A model generated the notes under the pieces. It saw only the letters and a program-made list of their open reading frames with translations, did not search any database and was not told the origin of the DNA. DNA of 64,000 bases, taken from assembly GCA_037445895.1 (NCBI GenBank), contig JBBIJO010000001.1, forward strand, positions 220,202 to 284,201, read 5' to 3'. This document shows, one piece after another, positions 7,990-16,551 of the stretch (position 1 is its first letter; every line of letters begins with the position of its first letter). A program made the position numbers and the translations under genes. Origin of the DNA: JBBIJO01 sp037445895 (GTDB lineage Bacteria > Bacteroidota > Ignavibacteria > Kapaibacteriales > UBA2268).

Positions 7990-9033
7990 ATGGAATTCAA
8001 TCGAAACTTGTTTACCGTAGTTTTTGTTTTTGTATCTTCTGTTGTGTTTCAAACAGATTTTGCTTTAGCACAAAAAAGTGGCGGCGGATTCCCTGCTTCT
8101 TTTTTACTTCGCGAAACCGGTGCCCGACCAATTGCGCTTGCAGGTAGTTATACTGCTATTTCGAACGACCCATACACAATTTTTTACAACCCCGCAGGGC
8201 TTTCTTTTTGTGCTCCAGTCCCGATGCTTATCGCAAACCTTTCTCTTTTAGACAAGAACAGAACCCAAGCCACAGTATCCTACGCACAATCTATTGAAAA
8301 ATTTGGAATAGGTATTGCTTTAAACTCCTATACGACTGGAAATATTATTGCTCGAAATTTGCAGGGGATTCAAATTGGTAATTATACGGACTTTTCCTTC
8401 AATTTTTCCGCTGGTGCTTCATTTTCGACAGATTTTGCAAGCTTTGGAGGAACAGTTAAATACATTAACAATTCTTTGCAAGGTTCTGGAATTTCAGCAA
8501 ATGGCTTTTCGTTCGATTTTGGCTCTAAATTCAATATTATGAATATGTTTTCCTTCGGTTTGGTAGTTCAAAATATCGCTGGAAATATGAAATATAATAC
8601 TCGCTCGGAATCAGGTTCAATTCCCTTCACAATAAGATCGGGTGTTGCAATGGAATTTCCTCTCTCGGAACCAACAACTTTTACTTTTCGCAATCAACTT
8701 GGTGAATTGGACTCTATTGTTCAACCATCACCTCAATACATTCTAATTTCATTCGAAGGAAACTTCACACAATATGAAAAATACCCAACATTTATTGTTG
8801 CAGCCGAGGTTGCCCCGCACGAAGTAATTGCGTTTCGAGGTGGGATTGCCATAATTGGAGAATACTTCGGAGATTTAAAATTATTTCCGATGAGTGTTTG
8901 GGGAGGCGGAATTTCAATACGCCCCAATATTGAACCTTTCCCAAATTTATTTAGTATCGACTTTTCAGTTGGAAATGATTATATTGCAAATAACAATATT
9001 TTTTACTCTCTAGCTATTACTTTCCAATTTTGA
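7990..9033 (+). CDS. PorV/PorQ-family outer-membrane beta-barrel protein (T9SS-associated)
   Basis: 347 residues from ATG 7990; a GTG six bases earlier is an alternative. The signal peptide ends FALA followed by Gln. The mature start FLLRETGARPIALAGSYTA, then SNDPYTIFYNPAGL, is the signature of the PorV/PorQ/UPF0164 barrel family. The rest alternates hydrophobic strands and ends with the aromatic FQF typical of outer-membrane barrels. PorV carries T9SS cargo from the translocon to the attachment complex; other members only resemble it. The gene's 3' end overlaps convergent rpe by 24 bp. Confidence 0.88.
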   Translation: MEFNRNLFTVVFVFVSSVVFQTDFALAQKSGGGFPASFLLRETGARPIALAGSYTAISNDPYTIFYNPAGLSFCAPVPMLIANLSLLDKNRTQATVSYAQSIEKFGIGIALNSYTTGNIIARNLQGIQIGNYTDFSFNFSAGASFSTDFASFGGTVKYINNSLQGSGISANGFSFDFGSKFNIMNMFSFGLVVQNIAGNMKYNTRSESGSIPFTIRSGVAMEFPLSEPTTFTFRNQLGELDSIVQPSPQYILISFEGNFTQYEKYPTFIVAAEVAPHEVIAFRGGIAIIGEYFGDLKLFPMSVWGGGISIRPNIEPFPNLFSIDFSVGNDYIANNNIFYSLAITFQF

Positions 9034-9702
9034 GCTTGTGAATCTTCGTGCAATTTTGCGCATTTGCTTAATATTGGTAGCAATATTACCTTGAAATATT
9101 CCGGAGCCAGAGACTATCATATCTGCGCCGGCATCAATTACCTTCGCTACGTTATCGATTTTTATTCCTCCATCTGCCTCAATCAATATTTCTTCCCGCG
9201 CATAATCATTGAGGAGACTACGTAAAAGCCTGCAACGTGTATAGAACGAATTGATTAATTCTTGGCCTTCGAAGCCAGGGTTAACAGACATAAGAAGTAT
9301 GAAATCACAATAATCAAGATTTTCAGTAGCATACTCGAGGGGTGTTCCAGGATTTAATGCAATTCCACTTTTAATTCCAAAGCTACGGATAAGTGCCAAT
9401 GTCCGATTAATGTGTGGAGTAGCCTCGACATGAAACGAGATATAATCGACGCCTGCAGCGGCAAACTGTGGAATATATTTCTCCGGCTCAGAAATCATCA
9501 AATGGCAAACCAAAGGAAGTTTTGTCGTCTTGCGAATCGCTTTTACAACGAATGGTCCAATTGTTATGTTTGGAACAAAATGTCCATCCATTATGTCAAG
9601 ATGTAGCATATTGGCGCCGCCTCGTTCGCATTCCATTATTTGTTTATCCAGATTAGTAAAATCTGCACTTAGAAGAGAAGGTTCAATGTAGATTTTTCTC
9701 AT
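9010..9702 (-). CDS. rpe: Ribulose-phosphate 3-epimerase
   Basis: 230 residues, the standard length. Motifs: EPSLLSADF at the N-terminus, HLDIMDGHFVPN (metal ligands and catalytic Asp), VNPGFEGQ and EADGGIKIDN (second catalytic Asp and phosphate site). It interconverts ribulose-5-phosphate and xylulose-5-phosphate in the pentose phosphate pathway. Its ATG overlaps the valS stop as ATGA, so it is translationally coupled to valS. Its last 24 bp overlap the convergent PorV-family gene. Confidence 0.97.
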   Translation of the reverse strand: MRKIYIEPSLLSADFTNLDKQIMECERGGANMLHLDIMDGHFVPNITIGPFVVKAIRKTTKLPLVCHLMISEPEKYIPQFAAAGVDYISFHVEATPHINRTLALIRSFGIKSGIALNPGTPLEYATENLDYCDFILLMSVNPGFEGQELINSFYTRCRLLRSLLNDYAREEILIEADGGIKIDNVAKVIDAGADMIVSGSGIFQGNIATNIKQMRKIARRFTSSKLESNS

Positions 9703-12419
9703 AACTCAACTAATTTATGATAAATTTCTTGAACTTTATTAAGAGAATCCTGCATACTATTCAGTTTTTCTCGCTCCCGTTCGATAATCTCACTTGCCGC
9801 TTTGGAAAGGAAATTTGAATTTTCGAGTTTGCTTTGAATACTTAAAATATTTTTACTCAATCGTTCAATTTCTTTTCGAAGCCGCGCTTGCTCCCGTTCG
9901 ATATTAATTTCTGAACCTAAATGAATATTGATTTGAACTTCACGAACAACACTACTAATAGTTTTAGTAAAATTCCCTGGCTTCGAAACCACATCAACTT
10001 TTTTACATTTTGCTAAAAAAGCAATTGTTGCTTTTAAATTGTTTATCAAATCTAACAAATTACTCTTTTCGATGGAAAGGGTTACATCGAGTTGTTTTTG
10101 TGGCTCTATTCCAATTTCGTTCCGAAGTCGACGAATTTCTTCAACAATAAGTTGATAAATTTCAAAATTACTTTCGAGTTCAACATCTATAAAATCTTCG
10201 TTTATTTCAGGATTAAGTTCAAGGCTTATGCTTTCGTCTTCGCTTTTATTAGTTAATAAATGCCAGAGTTCTTCGGAAATAAAAGGCATTATTGGATGAA
10301 TAAGTTTTAAAACACTTTCGAACGTTTGAAGTGCAAAGCTCATTAACGCTTGTTTAAAATACGGGTCGAAACCTTCGGCTAATTCAACTTTGAGGATTTC
10401 GATATACCAATCACAAAAATCTCGCCAGATAAAATCATATAGTATTTTCGAATAGTCATTAATCTTGAAATTTTCGAGCGAACTATTCACTTTCTTAATA
10501 GTTGAATGCAAACGCGAACGTATCCATTTGTCTGAGTATGAGTATTCTTGTTCGCGAAGCACTCGATTATTATAAACGATTGGATATTCATTCCCGAAGA
10601 CCATATCACGTTTTAAAAGTAAGAATCGTGCAGCGTTCCAAATTTTATTTGCAAAGTTTCTTCCAATTTCCATCGAAGGAATATCCTGCGTTTTAAAATC
10701 TATATCCATACGCACATCTTGTCCTAATGGAGCAAGATATATCATAGTAAACCTTGTAGCGTCGGCTCCATATTTTTCAATTATTTGAAGCGGATCGGGA
10801 GAATTACCCAAAGACTTCGAAAGCTTTCGTCCAAGTCCATCGCGAATTGTACTTGTAAAATAAACATTTTTAAATGGAATTTCATTTTTGAATTTCATCG
10901 TTGCCATTATCATTCTAGCAACCCAAAAGAAAATAATATCGGGAGCAGTAACAAGCAAATCGGTTGGTAAAAATTTTTGCAAATCTTGGGTCGTTTCAGA
11001 TTTTCCATCATAAAGCCATTTCATTGTTGTTAATGGCCAAAGCCAAGACGAAAACCAAGTATCGAGAACATCCGGGTCTTGAGTCAGCAATACTTCCGAA
11101 GATAATTTTAACCGTTTTCGAGCTTCATCTTCACTTCTTGCAGCTGTAAAGCGTCCATCGGGCGTATAATATACAGGAATTCGATGTCCCCACCATAACT
11201 GTCGCGAAATACACCAATCACGAACATTTTCCAACCAATGCTGGTATGTTTTTCCCCAATGTTCAGGGTAAAACTTAATTCGTCCGTCGAGCACAGGAGG
11301 AAGTGCAATTTCGGCTAATGGTTTCATTCGAACAAACCACTGATCCGACAAGTAAGGTTCTACAGGTTCGCCGCCACGTTGAGAAAAACCAACGTTATGG
11401 GTATAACTTTCGATTTTTTCTATAAGGTGGCTATTTTTAAGTTGCTCGATTATTCTTGCCCGAGCTTCGAACCTTTCCACACCATTATATTGACCAGCAA
11501 CTTCATTAAGGGTCCCATCGGGATTAATGGAGTTTATAATTGGTAGATTATGCCGCTCACCAACTTCGAAATCATACGGATCGTGCGCCGGCGTTATTTT
11601 AACACACCCTGTCCCAAATGTTGGGTCAGCATATTCGTCGGAAATAACAGGAACAACTCGACCTACTAATGGGACACGAACGAATTTACCAATATATCTT
11701 TTGTATCGTTCATCTTTCGGATTAACTGCCACAGCTACATCACCAAAAATCGTTTCCGGGCGAACAGTTGCAACCGAAAGATATTCATTAGAATCGACAA
11801 AATAATATTTTAACGTGAATAAATGCTCTTTTATCTCTTTGAACTCTACTTCTTCGTCAGAAAGGGCTGTTTGTGAAAGTGGAGACCAGTTAATAATTCT
11901 CTTACCACGATAAATCAATCCCTCGTCGAATAGTCGAACAAAAACTTCTCGCACAGCATTCGATGCCGATTCATCCATAGTAAAAAGCGTTCGACTCCAA
12001 TCGCTGGAAATTCCAAGTTTCCTAAGTTGCCGAAGTATGATTCCTCCGTATTCTTCTTTCCATTTCCATACTCTTTCGAGAAATTTTTCCCTTCCTAAAT
12101 CGTAACGAGTCAAACCCTCCTTTGCTAATTCCTTCTCGAGTCGAGCTTGGGTTGCAATTCCAGCATGGTCTGTCCCCGGAAACCAACAAGTTTCGTAGCC
12201 TTGCATTCTTTTCCAGCGGATAAAAACGTCTTGAATTGTAATATTCAAGACATGCCCAAAATGAAGAATACCTGTTACATTCGGAGGAGGCATTAAAATG
12301 CTGTAAGCAGGTTTTGGAGATTCAGCAGAAGCCTCGTAAATTCTATTCTTTTGCCAAACGTTATACCATTTTTCTTCACAACTTTTCGGAATATATGCCT
12401 TCGGGTAACTATCCGTCAT
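9699..12419 (-). CDS. valS: Valyl-tRNA synthetase
   Basis: 906 residues with the class I signatures PPPNVTGILHFGH (HIGH) and GRKLSKSLGN (KMSKS). The editing domain contains TVRPETIFGDVAVAV and TPAHDPYDF. The anticodon-binding domain follows, and the protein ends in the basic coiled-coil arm characteristic of ValRS (REQARLRKEIERLSK region). It charges tRNA-Val and edits mischarged Thr. It is first in the valS-rpe pair. Nothing unusual apart from the 4-bp overlap with rpe. Confidence 0.98.
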   Translation of the reverse strand: MTDSYPKAYIPKSCEEKWYNVWQKNRIYEASAESPKPAYSILMPPPNVTGILHFGHVLNITIQDVFIRWKRMQGYETCWFPGTDHAGIATQARLEKELAKEGLTRYDLGREKFLERVWKWKEEYGGIILRQLRKLGISSDWSRTLFTMDESASNAVREVFVRLFDEGLIYRGKRIINWSPLSQTALSDEEVEFKEIKEHLFTLKYYFVDSNEYLSVATVRPETIFGDVAVAVNPKDERYKRYIGKFVRVPLVGRVVPVISDEYADPTFGTGCVKITPAHDPYDFEVGERHNLPIINSINPDGTLNEVAGQYNGVERFEARARIIEQLKNSHLIEKIESYTHNVGFSQRGGEPVEPYLSDQWFVRMKPLAEIALPPVLDGRIKFYPEHWGKTYQHWLENVRDWCISRQLWWGHRIPVYYTPDGRFTAARSEDEARKRLKLSSEVLLTQDPDVLDTWFSSWLWPLTTMKWLYDGKSETTQDLQKFLPTDLLVTAPDIIFFWVARMIMATMKFKNEIPFKNVYFTSTIRDGLGRKLSKSLGNSPDPLQIIEKYGADATRFTMIYLAPLGQDVRMDIDFKTQDIPSMEIGRNFANKIWNAARFLLLKRDMVFGNEYPIVYNNRVLREQEYSYSDKWIRSRLHSTIKKVNSSLENFKINDYSKILYDFIWRDFCDWYIEILKVELAEGFDPYFKQALMSFALQTFESVLKLIHPIMPFISEELWHLLTNKSEDESISLELNPEINEDFIDVELESNFEIYQLIVEEIRRLRNEIGIEPQKQLDVTLSIEKSNLLDLINNLKATIAFLAKCKKVDVVSKPGNFTKTISSVVREVQINIHLGSEINIEREQARLRKEIERLSKNILSIQSKLENSNFLSKAASEIIEREREKLNSMQDSLNKVQEIYHKLVEL

Positions 12420-12523
12420 AAATAGAGCCTAAATAAAACAAAATTACAAACATACAAAAATCATACTTGTTAGCAAAATTGTTCGGTGCCAAACGTATCC
12501 TACACAAACTTAGAATAATCTGT

Positions 12524-13354
12524 TTAATTATTATTGTTTTTCTTTAAAGAAACAACAAAAATATCCTTCCAAAATTTTCCTGTAAGAAAAATTCTATTAT
12601 TTACTGAATCGAAAGCAATCCCATTGAGGACATCAACATTCTCTCCGTTCGTAACAAACTTTCGTAGTGGAGAAATATCAATCCAATAGTTTACTCGCCC
12701 TGTTTCTTTATCGATTGAAGCAATTAAATCTTTCATCCAGATATTTGCCCAAATTTCATCGTCAATTAACTCCAATTCATTCAAATTTGAAATCGGGGTA
12801 TCTTTATCGAAAACAAGGAGAGTCGATTGAACTTTGAAATCCTCTGGCTCGATAATTTTCAATGCGTTAGTGCCATCACTTTGAACGAGTAATTGGTCAT
12901 TATAATTTGTTAATCCCCAACCCTCACCATAATATTCGAACTCTTTTAAAAGTTCAAAGTTGTCGAGGCTAAAAACAAAGCAAGTATTGTTTTGCCAACT
13001 CAACATATAGATTTGTTTTTTATAAAGAGCAATACCTTCGGCAAAATATTCATCATTAATCTTTTTTAAGCGAACTACTTTGCCAGTATTTGGATCGATT
13101 TTCCGCAAACTTGAACTACCATATTGCCCTGTGCTTTCATATAGATACCCACCATAATAAAACAGACCTTGCGTAAAAGACGTAGAATCATGAGGAATTG
13201 TCGTTACAACGGAAATAGAATAAACAGGAGTTAAACTTGCGGCATCTTTCACATTAGTAGTTTGCAAGGTGTCGCCTTTGCTTCCGAAAAGATGAGTTTC
13301 TGGCTGTTTTTGGGAGCAACCTAAAAGAAATAATAAAAGACACAAATAAATCAT
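12524..13354 (-). CDS. Glutaminyl-peptide cyclotransferase lipoprotein (bacterial/plant-type five-bladed propeller)
   Basis: 276 residues from ATG 13354; the frame extends to a TTG that would bury the signal peptide. The N-terminus MIYLCLLLFLLGCSQ is a lipoprotein signal with lipobox LLGC. The mature protein matches the glutamine cyclotransferase family: PHDSTSFTQGLFY, YESTGQYGSSSLRKID, YYGEGWGLTNY, QSDGTNALKII, NELELIDDEIWANIW and LNGIAFDSVNNRIFLTGK. The enzyme converts N-terminal Gln to pyroglutamate. A lipoprotein location would put it in the periplasm, where newly cleaved Sec substrates with Gln at +1 appear; at least nine such proteins are encoded in this window. It is divergent from the RidA-like lipoprotein gene. 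Confidence 0.9.
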   Translation of the reverse strand: MIYLCLLLFLLGCSQKQPETHLFGSKGDTLQTTNVKDAASLTPVYSISVVTTIPHDSTSFTQGLFYYGGYLYESTGQYGSSSLRKIDPNTGKVVRLKKINDEYFAEGIALYKKQIYMLSWQNNTCFVFSLDNFELLKEFEYYGEGWGLTNYNDQLLVQSDGTNALKIIEPEDFKVQSTLLVFDKDTPISNLNELELIDDEIWANIWMKDLIASIDKETGRVNYWIDISPLRKFVTNGENVDVLNGIAFDSVNNRIFLTGKFWKDIFVVSLKKNNNN

Positions 13355-13442
13355 AGTTGAAAAATTATTATCGAAAAGTTCAAAGTTAACCAAAGAATTA
13401 ATAATTTTACGCGATTATTTTTTTCAAAAATTTAGGTGGAAT

Positions 13443-13910
13443 ATGAAAAAACTTTTTCTAATCGCGGCTACATTGTTGTGCTTGTTGGTTTTGCTAAGTT
13501 GTCGCACACCTTATTCGAAAGAAATTATTATTTCGGAAAATGCCCCAAAACCAATTGGGCCCTACAGCCAAGCAGTTTCTTTTGACAACTTAATCTTTGT
13601 TTCTGGACAAATTGGAATCGACACGAAAACCAACAATCTTGTCTCGGGAGGGATAGAGCAAGAATTTCGCCAAATTATGGAAAATATAAAACAAATTCTC
13701 GAGGCTGGAAATTCCGATCTCAAGAAAATACTGAAAGTTACAATTTATTTGACTGACATTCAACATTTCTCTCAAATTAATGCAATTTATTCGGAGTACT
13801 TTAACGACAATTTCCCCGCGCGGGAAACTGTCGAGGTTTCCAAACTACCACGAGAGGCACAAATTGAAATTTCAGTTATTGCTTTTCGACAGAAAGGGCT
13901 ACGAAAGTAA
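13443..13910 (+). CDS. RidA/YjgF-family enamine deaminase with lipoprotein signal
   Basis: 155 residues. Residues 1-20 (AATLLCLLVLLSC) form a lipoprotein signal with lipobox LLSC, and AGGTGGA just before the ATG is a good ribosome site. The rest is a full RidA domain: APKPIGPYSQAVSF, LIFVSGQIGID, ILEAGNSDLKKILKVTIYL and FPARETVEVSKLP. Arg127 matches the catalytic Arg105 of E. coli RidA, and the downstream acidic position (QIEISVIAF) is kept. Cytosolic RidA deaminates reactive 2-aminoacrylate-type enamines. An exported, membrane-anchored copy is unusual; its substrate is unknown. The 3' end lies 2 bp from convergent argS. Confidence 0.9.
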   Translation: MKKLFLIAATLLCLLVLLSCRTPYSKEIIISENAPKPIGPYSQAVSFDNLIFVSGQIGIDTKTNNLVSGGIEQEFRQIMENIKQILEAGNSDLKKILKVTIYLTDIQHFSQINAIYSEYFNDNFPARETVEVSKLPREAQIEISVIAFRQKGLRK

Positions 13911-13912
13911 TA

Positions 13913-15559
13913 CTACATTCTTTCTGGCGAAGATATACCGAGAATTCGTAAGCCATTTTGCAAGACAATTTGTGTAACTTTAGCTAGTTTGAATCTCGAA
14001 GAAAGCAATGGTTCATCGGTTCCAATAATTCTACAATCGTGGTAAAAGGAATGGAATGCTGTTGCAACATCTTTTAAATATTCGGCAAGAATCTGTGGTT
14101 CAAACTTATCGGCAGCAAGCAATACAATATCAGGGAACTCACGCAAAACTCTAATTAAATCGATTTCTTGTGGCAAAATTAAAGAAGAGCAATCGCTATC
14201 TATTTTAAACTCGATTCCGCGTTCACGTGCAGTATCAAAAATCGAGCAAATTCTTGCATAAGCATATTGTAGATAAAAAACAGGATTTTTTTCACTTTGC
14301 TCCCGTGCAAGATTTAAATCGAATTCTAAATGCGTAGAAATACTTCGCATTAAAAAAAAGAATCGAACAACATCGGGACCAACCTCTTCAATAAGTTCAT
14401 CGAGTGTGTAACTTCGACCGCTCCTTTTCGACATTTTCACTTGAACACCATTTTCAGTTAGCGTTACGAACTGGTGTAATACCACACGAACCTTAGAAGG
14501 ATCGAACCCTAACGCACGAACCCCGGCAAGAACATCGGGAACAGTTGCCAGATGGTCCGCACCTAATATATCAACTATTATATCGTATCCGCGAAGGAAT
14601 TTATCACGATGATAGGCAATATCGGGCAAACGGTATGTTGGCTCTCCTGTCGACTTGATAACAACACGGTCCTCGGCTAAACCGAGTTTTGTTAATGCAA
14701 ACCACAGAGCGCCATCTTTTTCGTAAATCAGACTCTTCGATTTTAATTCAGCGATAATTTCATCAATCTTTTTACTTGTGTAAAGGCTATCTTCATTAAA
14801 AAAGATGTCCAAATGAATATTTAACAAAGCAAGTGTTTTTTTGATTTTATCGAAACACCATTCTTCCGCAAATCTGGAGCAGATTTTGATATTTTCTTCT
14901 GTTTCGTCGATAAGAGAGTTTGCATACTTTTGTTTCAATTCGCTTGCAATTTCTTTAATATAATCGCCGTGGTATCCATCCTCGGGAAAAGGGAAATCTT
15001 GGTCCCCAATACTTTGACGATAACGAGCAAACACCGAGCGACCCAAATTTTGCATTTGCCTTCCAGCATTGTTAAAATAGTATTCACGCGTTACTTCGTA
15101 GCCCAGCCATTCGTATAAATTGGCAATACTATCCCCAATGCAGGCATTTCTACCATGTCCTAAGTGTAACAAACCGGTCGGATTTGCACTTACATACTCA
15201 ACGTTTACCTTTTTCCCCTGCCCAATAGGTAGTTTTCCGTAATCTTTCCCAATTCTAAATAAATTTTCGAGCTCATCGGTATAGAAACGATTAGATAATT
15301 TTATATTAATAAAACCTGGACCATCGATATTCAGGTTTTCAATGTAAGTCGACTCGATATCAAGATTATTTAGAACCATATCGGCTATTTCTCGAGGGCT
15401 TTTTTTAAGCACCTTCGAAATAAGAAAAGCAATGTTTGTAGCAAAATCGCCGAACTCAGGATTTTTGGGCTTTTCGAATCGCAACTTCTCAACATAATCT
15501 TTCAACCCGAGATCTTCCAGCGTAATTTTAAACGCATTAAATAAAAATTGTGGAATCAT
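13913..15559 (-). CDS. argS: Arginyl-tRNA synthetase
   Basis: 548 residues. The class I HIGH element appears as VSANPTGLLHLGHGRNA, characteristic of ArgRS. The N-terminal Add-1 domain (FGDFATNIAFLISK) and the KMSKRSGRSYTLDEL segment are present, and the C-terminal DALR anticodon domain includes YLQYAYARICSI. It charges tRNA-Arg. It is downstream of rsfS with a 17-bp gap, in an operon with rsfS and the LytR_C protein. The 3' end is 2 bp from the convergent RidA gene, leaving no room for a separate terminator. Confidence 0.98.
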   Translation of the reverse strand: MIPQFLFNAFKITLEDLGLKDYVEKLRFEKPKNPEFGDFATNIAFLISKVLKKSPREIADMVLNNLDIESTYIENLNIDGPGFINIKLSNRFYTDELENLFRIGKDYGKLPIGQGKKVNVEYVSANPTGLLHLGHGRNACIGDSIANLYEWLGYEVTREYYFNNAGRQMQNLGRSVFARYRQSIGDQDFPFPEDGYHGDYIKEIASELKQKYANSLIDETEENIKICSRFAEEWCFDKIKKTLALLNIHLDIFFNEDSLYTSKKIDEIIAELKSKSLIYEKDGALWFALTKLGLAEDRVVIKSTGEPTYRLPDIAYHRDKFLRGYDIIVDILGADHLATVPDVLAGVRALGFDPSKVRVVLHQFVTLTENGVQVKMSKRSGRSYTLDELIEEVGPDVVRFFFLMRSISTHLEFDLNLAREQSEKNPVFYLQYAYARICSIFDTARERGIEFKIDSDCSSLILPQEIDLIRVLREFPDIVLLAADKFEPQILAEYLKDVATAFHSFYHDCRIIGTDEPLLSSRFKLAKVTQIVLQNGLRILGISSPERM

Positions 15560-15576
15560 TATACCTTAAAAATAAA

Positions 15577-16002
15577 TTAAACAGAATAGCTTTGGGAAAA
15601 TAATTTGCTTTTATTTTTTACAGGAGTTAACCTTCCATTGCTTGCAAGCCTATAGAACGAACCATCTTTCCACAAACGTTCAAGGTTATAGAATTTTCTC
15701 GCCTCGTAGTATAGAATGTGCACCACTACATCAAAAAAATCCAGAAGAACCCATTGTTTAGAACCAAGTCCCTCGGCTCGCGGTTTAACAATATTATTTT
15801 GCTTGCACCCCTCATTAATAGCATCGACAATTGCTCGCATTTGGACGTCTGAATCACAAGAACAAAGAACGAAGAATTCTGCGGGAGCCACTTCCACTTC
15901 AATTAAATCAATTATCAGAACATCTTTTGCAACCTTCTCGGTAGCAATTTGAGCACACAATTTGGCTAAATTTTTAGAATCTTTCAACTTTTTCGATTTC
16001 AA
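15577..16002 (-). CDS. rsfS: Ribosomal silencing factor RsfS
   Basis: 141 residues. Family signatures: AEFFVLCSCDSDVQMRAIVD, then GLGSKQWVLLDFFDVVVHIL and the conserved LERLWKDG near the end. RsfS binds uL14 on the large subunit and blocks subunit joining when nutrients are scarce. The start is TTG at 16002, supported by GGAGG four bases upstream; no in-frame ATG gives the usual N-terminus. It lies between the LytR_C-domain gene and argS, an order seen in related bacteria. Confidence 0.93.
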   Translation of the reverse strand: MKSKKLKDSKNLAKLCAQIATEKVAKDVLIIDLIEVEVAPAEFFVLCSCDSDVQMRAIVDAINEGCKQNNIVKPRAEGLGSKQWVLLDFFDVVVHILYYEARKFYNLERLWKDGSFYRLASNGRLTPVKNKSKLFSQSYSV

Positions 16003-16039
16003 TAATCCTCCTATTATTTTTCAAAAAATAGAAATGAAT

Positions 16040-16498
16040 TCATTTCCGAAAAGGTTTTAACAATTTATAATCCTCGCCAAGAATAAGAATGCAATCTATA
16101 TCGGATGAATCGAGCGACGAGACTTTGCTAACCAAAGACTCATTTATATGAATAATTTTGGCAAGTAAGCGGCCTTGTTCTATTCGATTGCCCTTTGTTA
16201 AAATACGTGAATCCCTGTAACTCGAAGAATCATTCCCAATGTTTACACCTTTAAATTCGAACGTGTTAAGAAATAATTTCATTTCTTTCGCTATTCCCGG
16301 TGCTTTTGTCGAATTAAGCACCAAAATCTTCATCTCTGGATTAATCTTTAAAATTTCCTCCTTTCGGTTATTTGTTCCCTCTTCGCCACTGTCACTATAT
16401 ATATTTTTAAAATAAAATGAAACTGCAAACAGAATCAACAGAACACTAATCGAAACAATTGCCAAAATGAAAAAAATATTTGTTAATTTGTGCCACAT
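16040..16498 (-). CDS. Membrane-anchored LytR_C-domain protein
   Basis: 152 residues. One N-terminal membrane helix (FFILAIVSISVLLILFAVSF) is followed by a polar linker and an extracytoplasmic domain of about 100 residues. MKILVLNSTKAPGIAKEMKL, then FKGVNIGNDSSSYRDSRIL and CILILGEDY match the LytR C-terminal domain (LytR_cpsA_psr C-terminal family), here without the catalytic LCP domain. Function is not established; envelope association is inferred. It is upstream of rsfS with a 37-bp gap in the same direction. Confidence 0.8.
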   Translation of the reverse strand: MWHKLTNIFFILAIVSISVLLILFAVSFYFKNIYSDSGEEGTNNRKEEILKINPEMKILVLNSTKAPGIAKEMKLFLNTFEFKGVNIGNDSSSYRDSRILTKGNRIEQGRLLAKIIHINESLVSKVSSLDSSDIDCILILGEDYKLLKPFRK

Positions 16499-16551
16499 AA
16501 AAATCCAAAAATAAGAGTAAAAGTTTTTGTAAACAAACAGTATTTAGAGAA

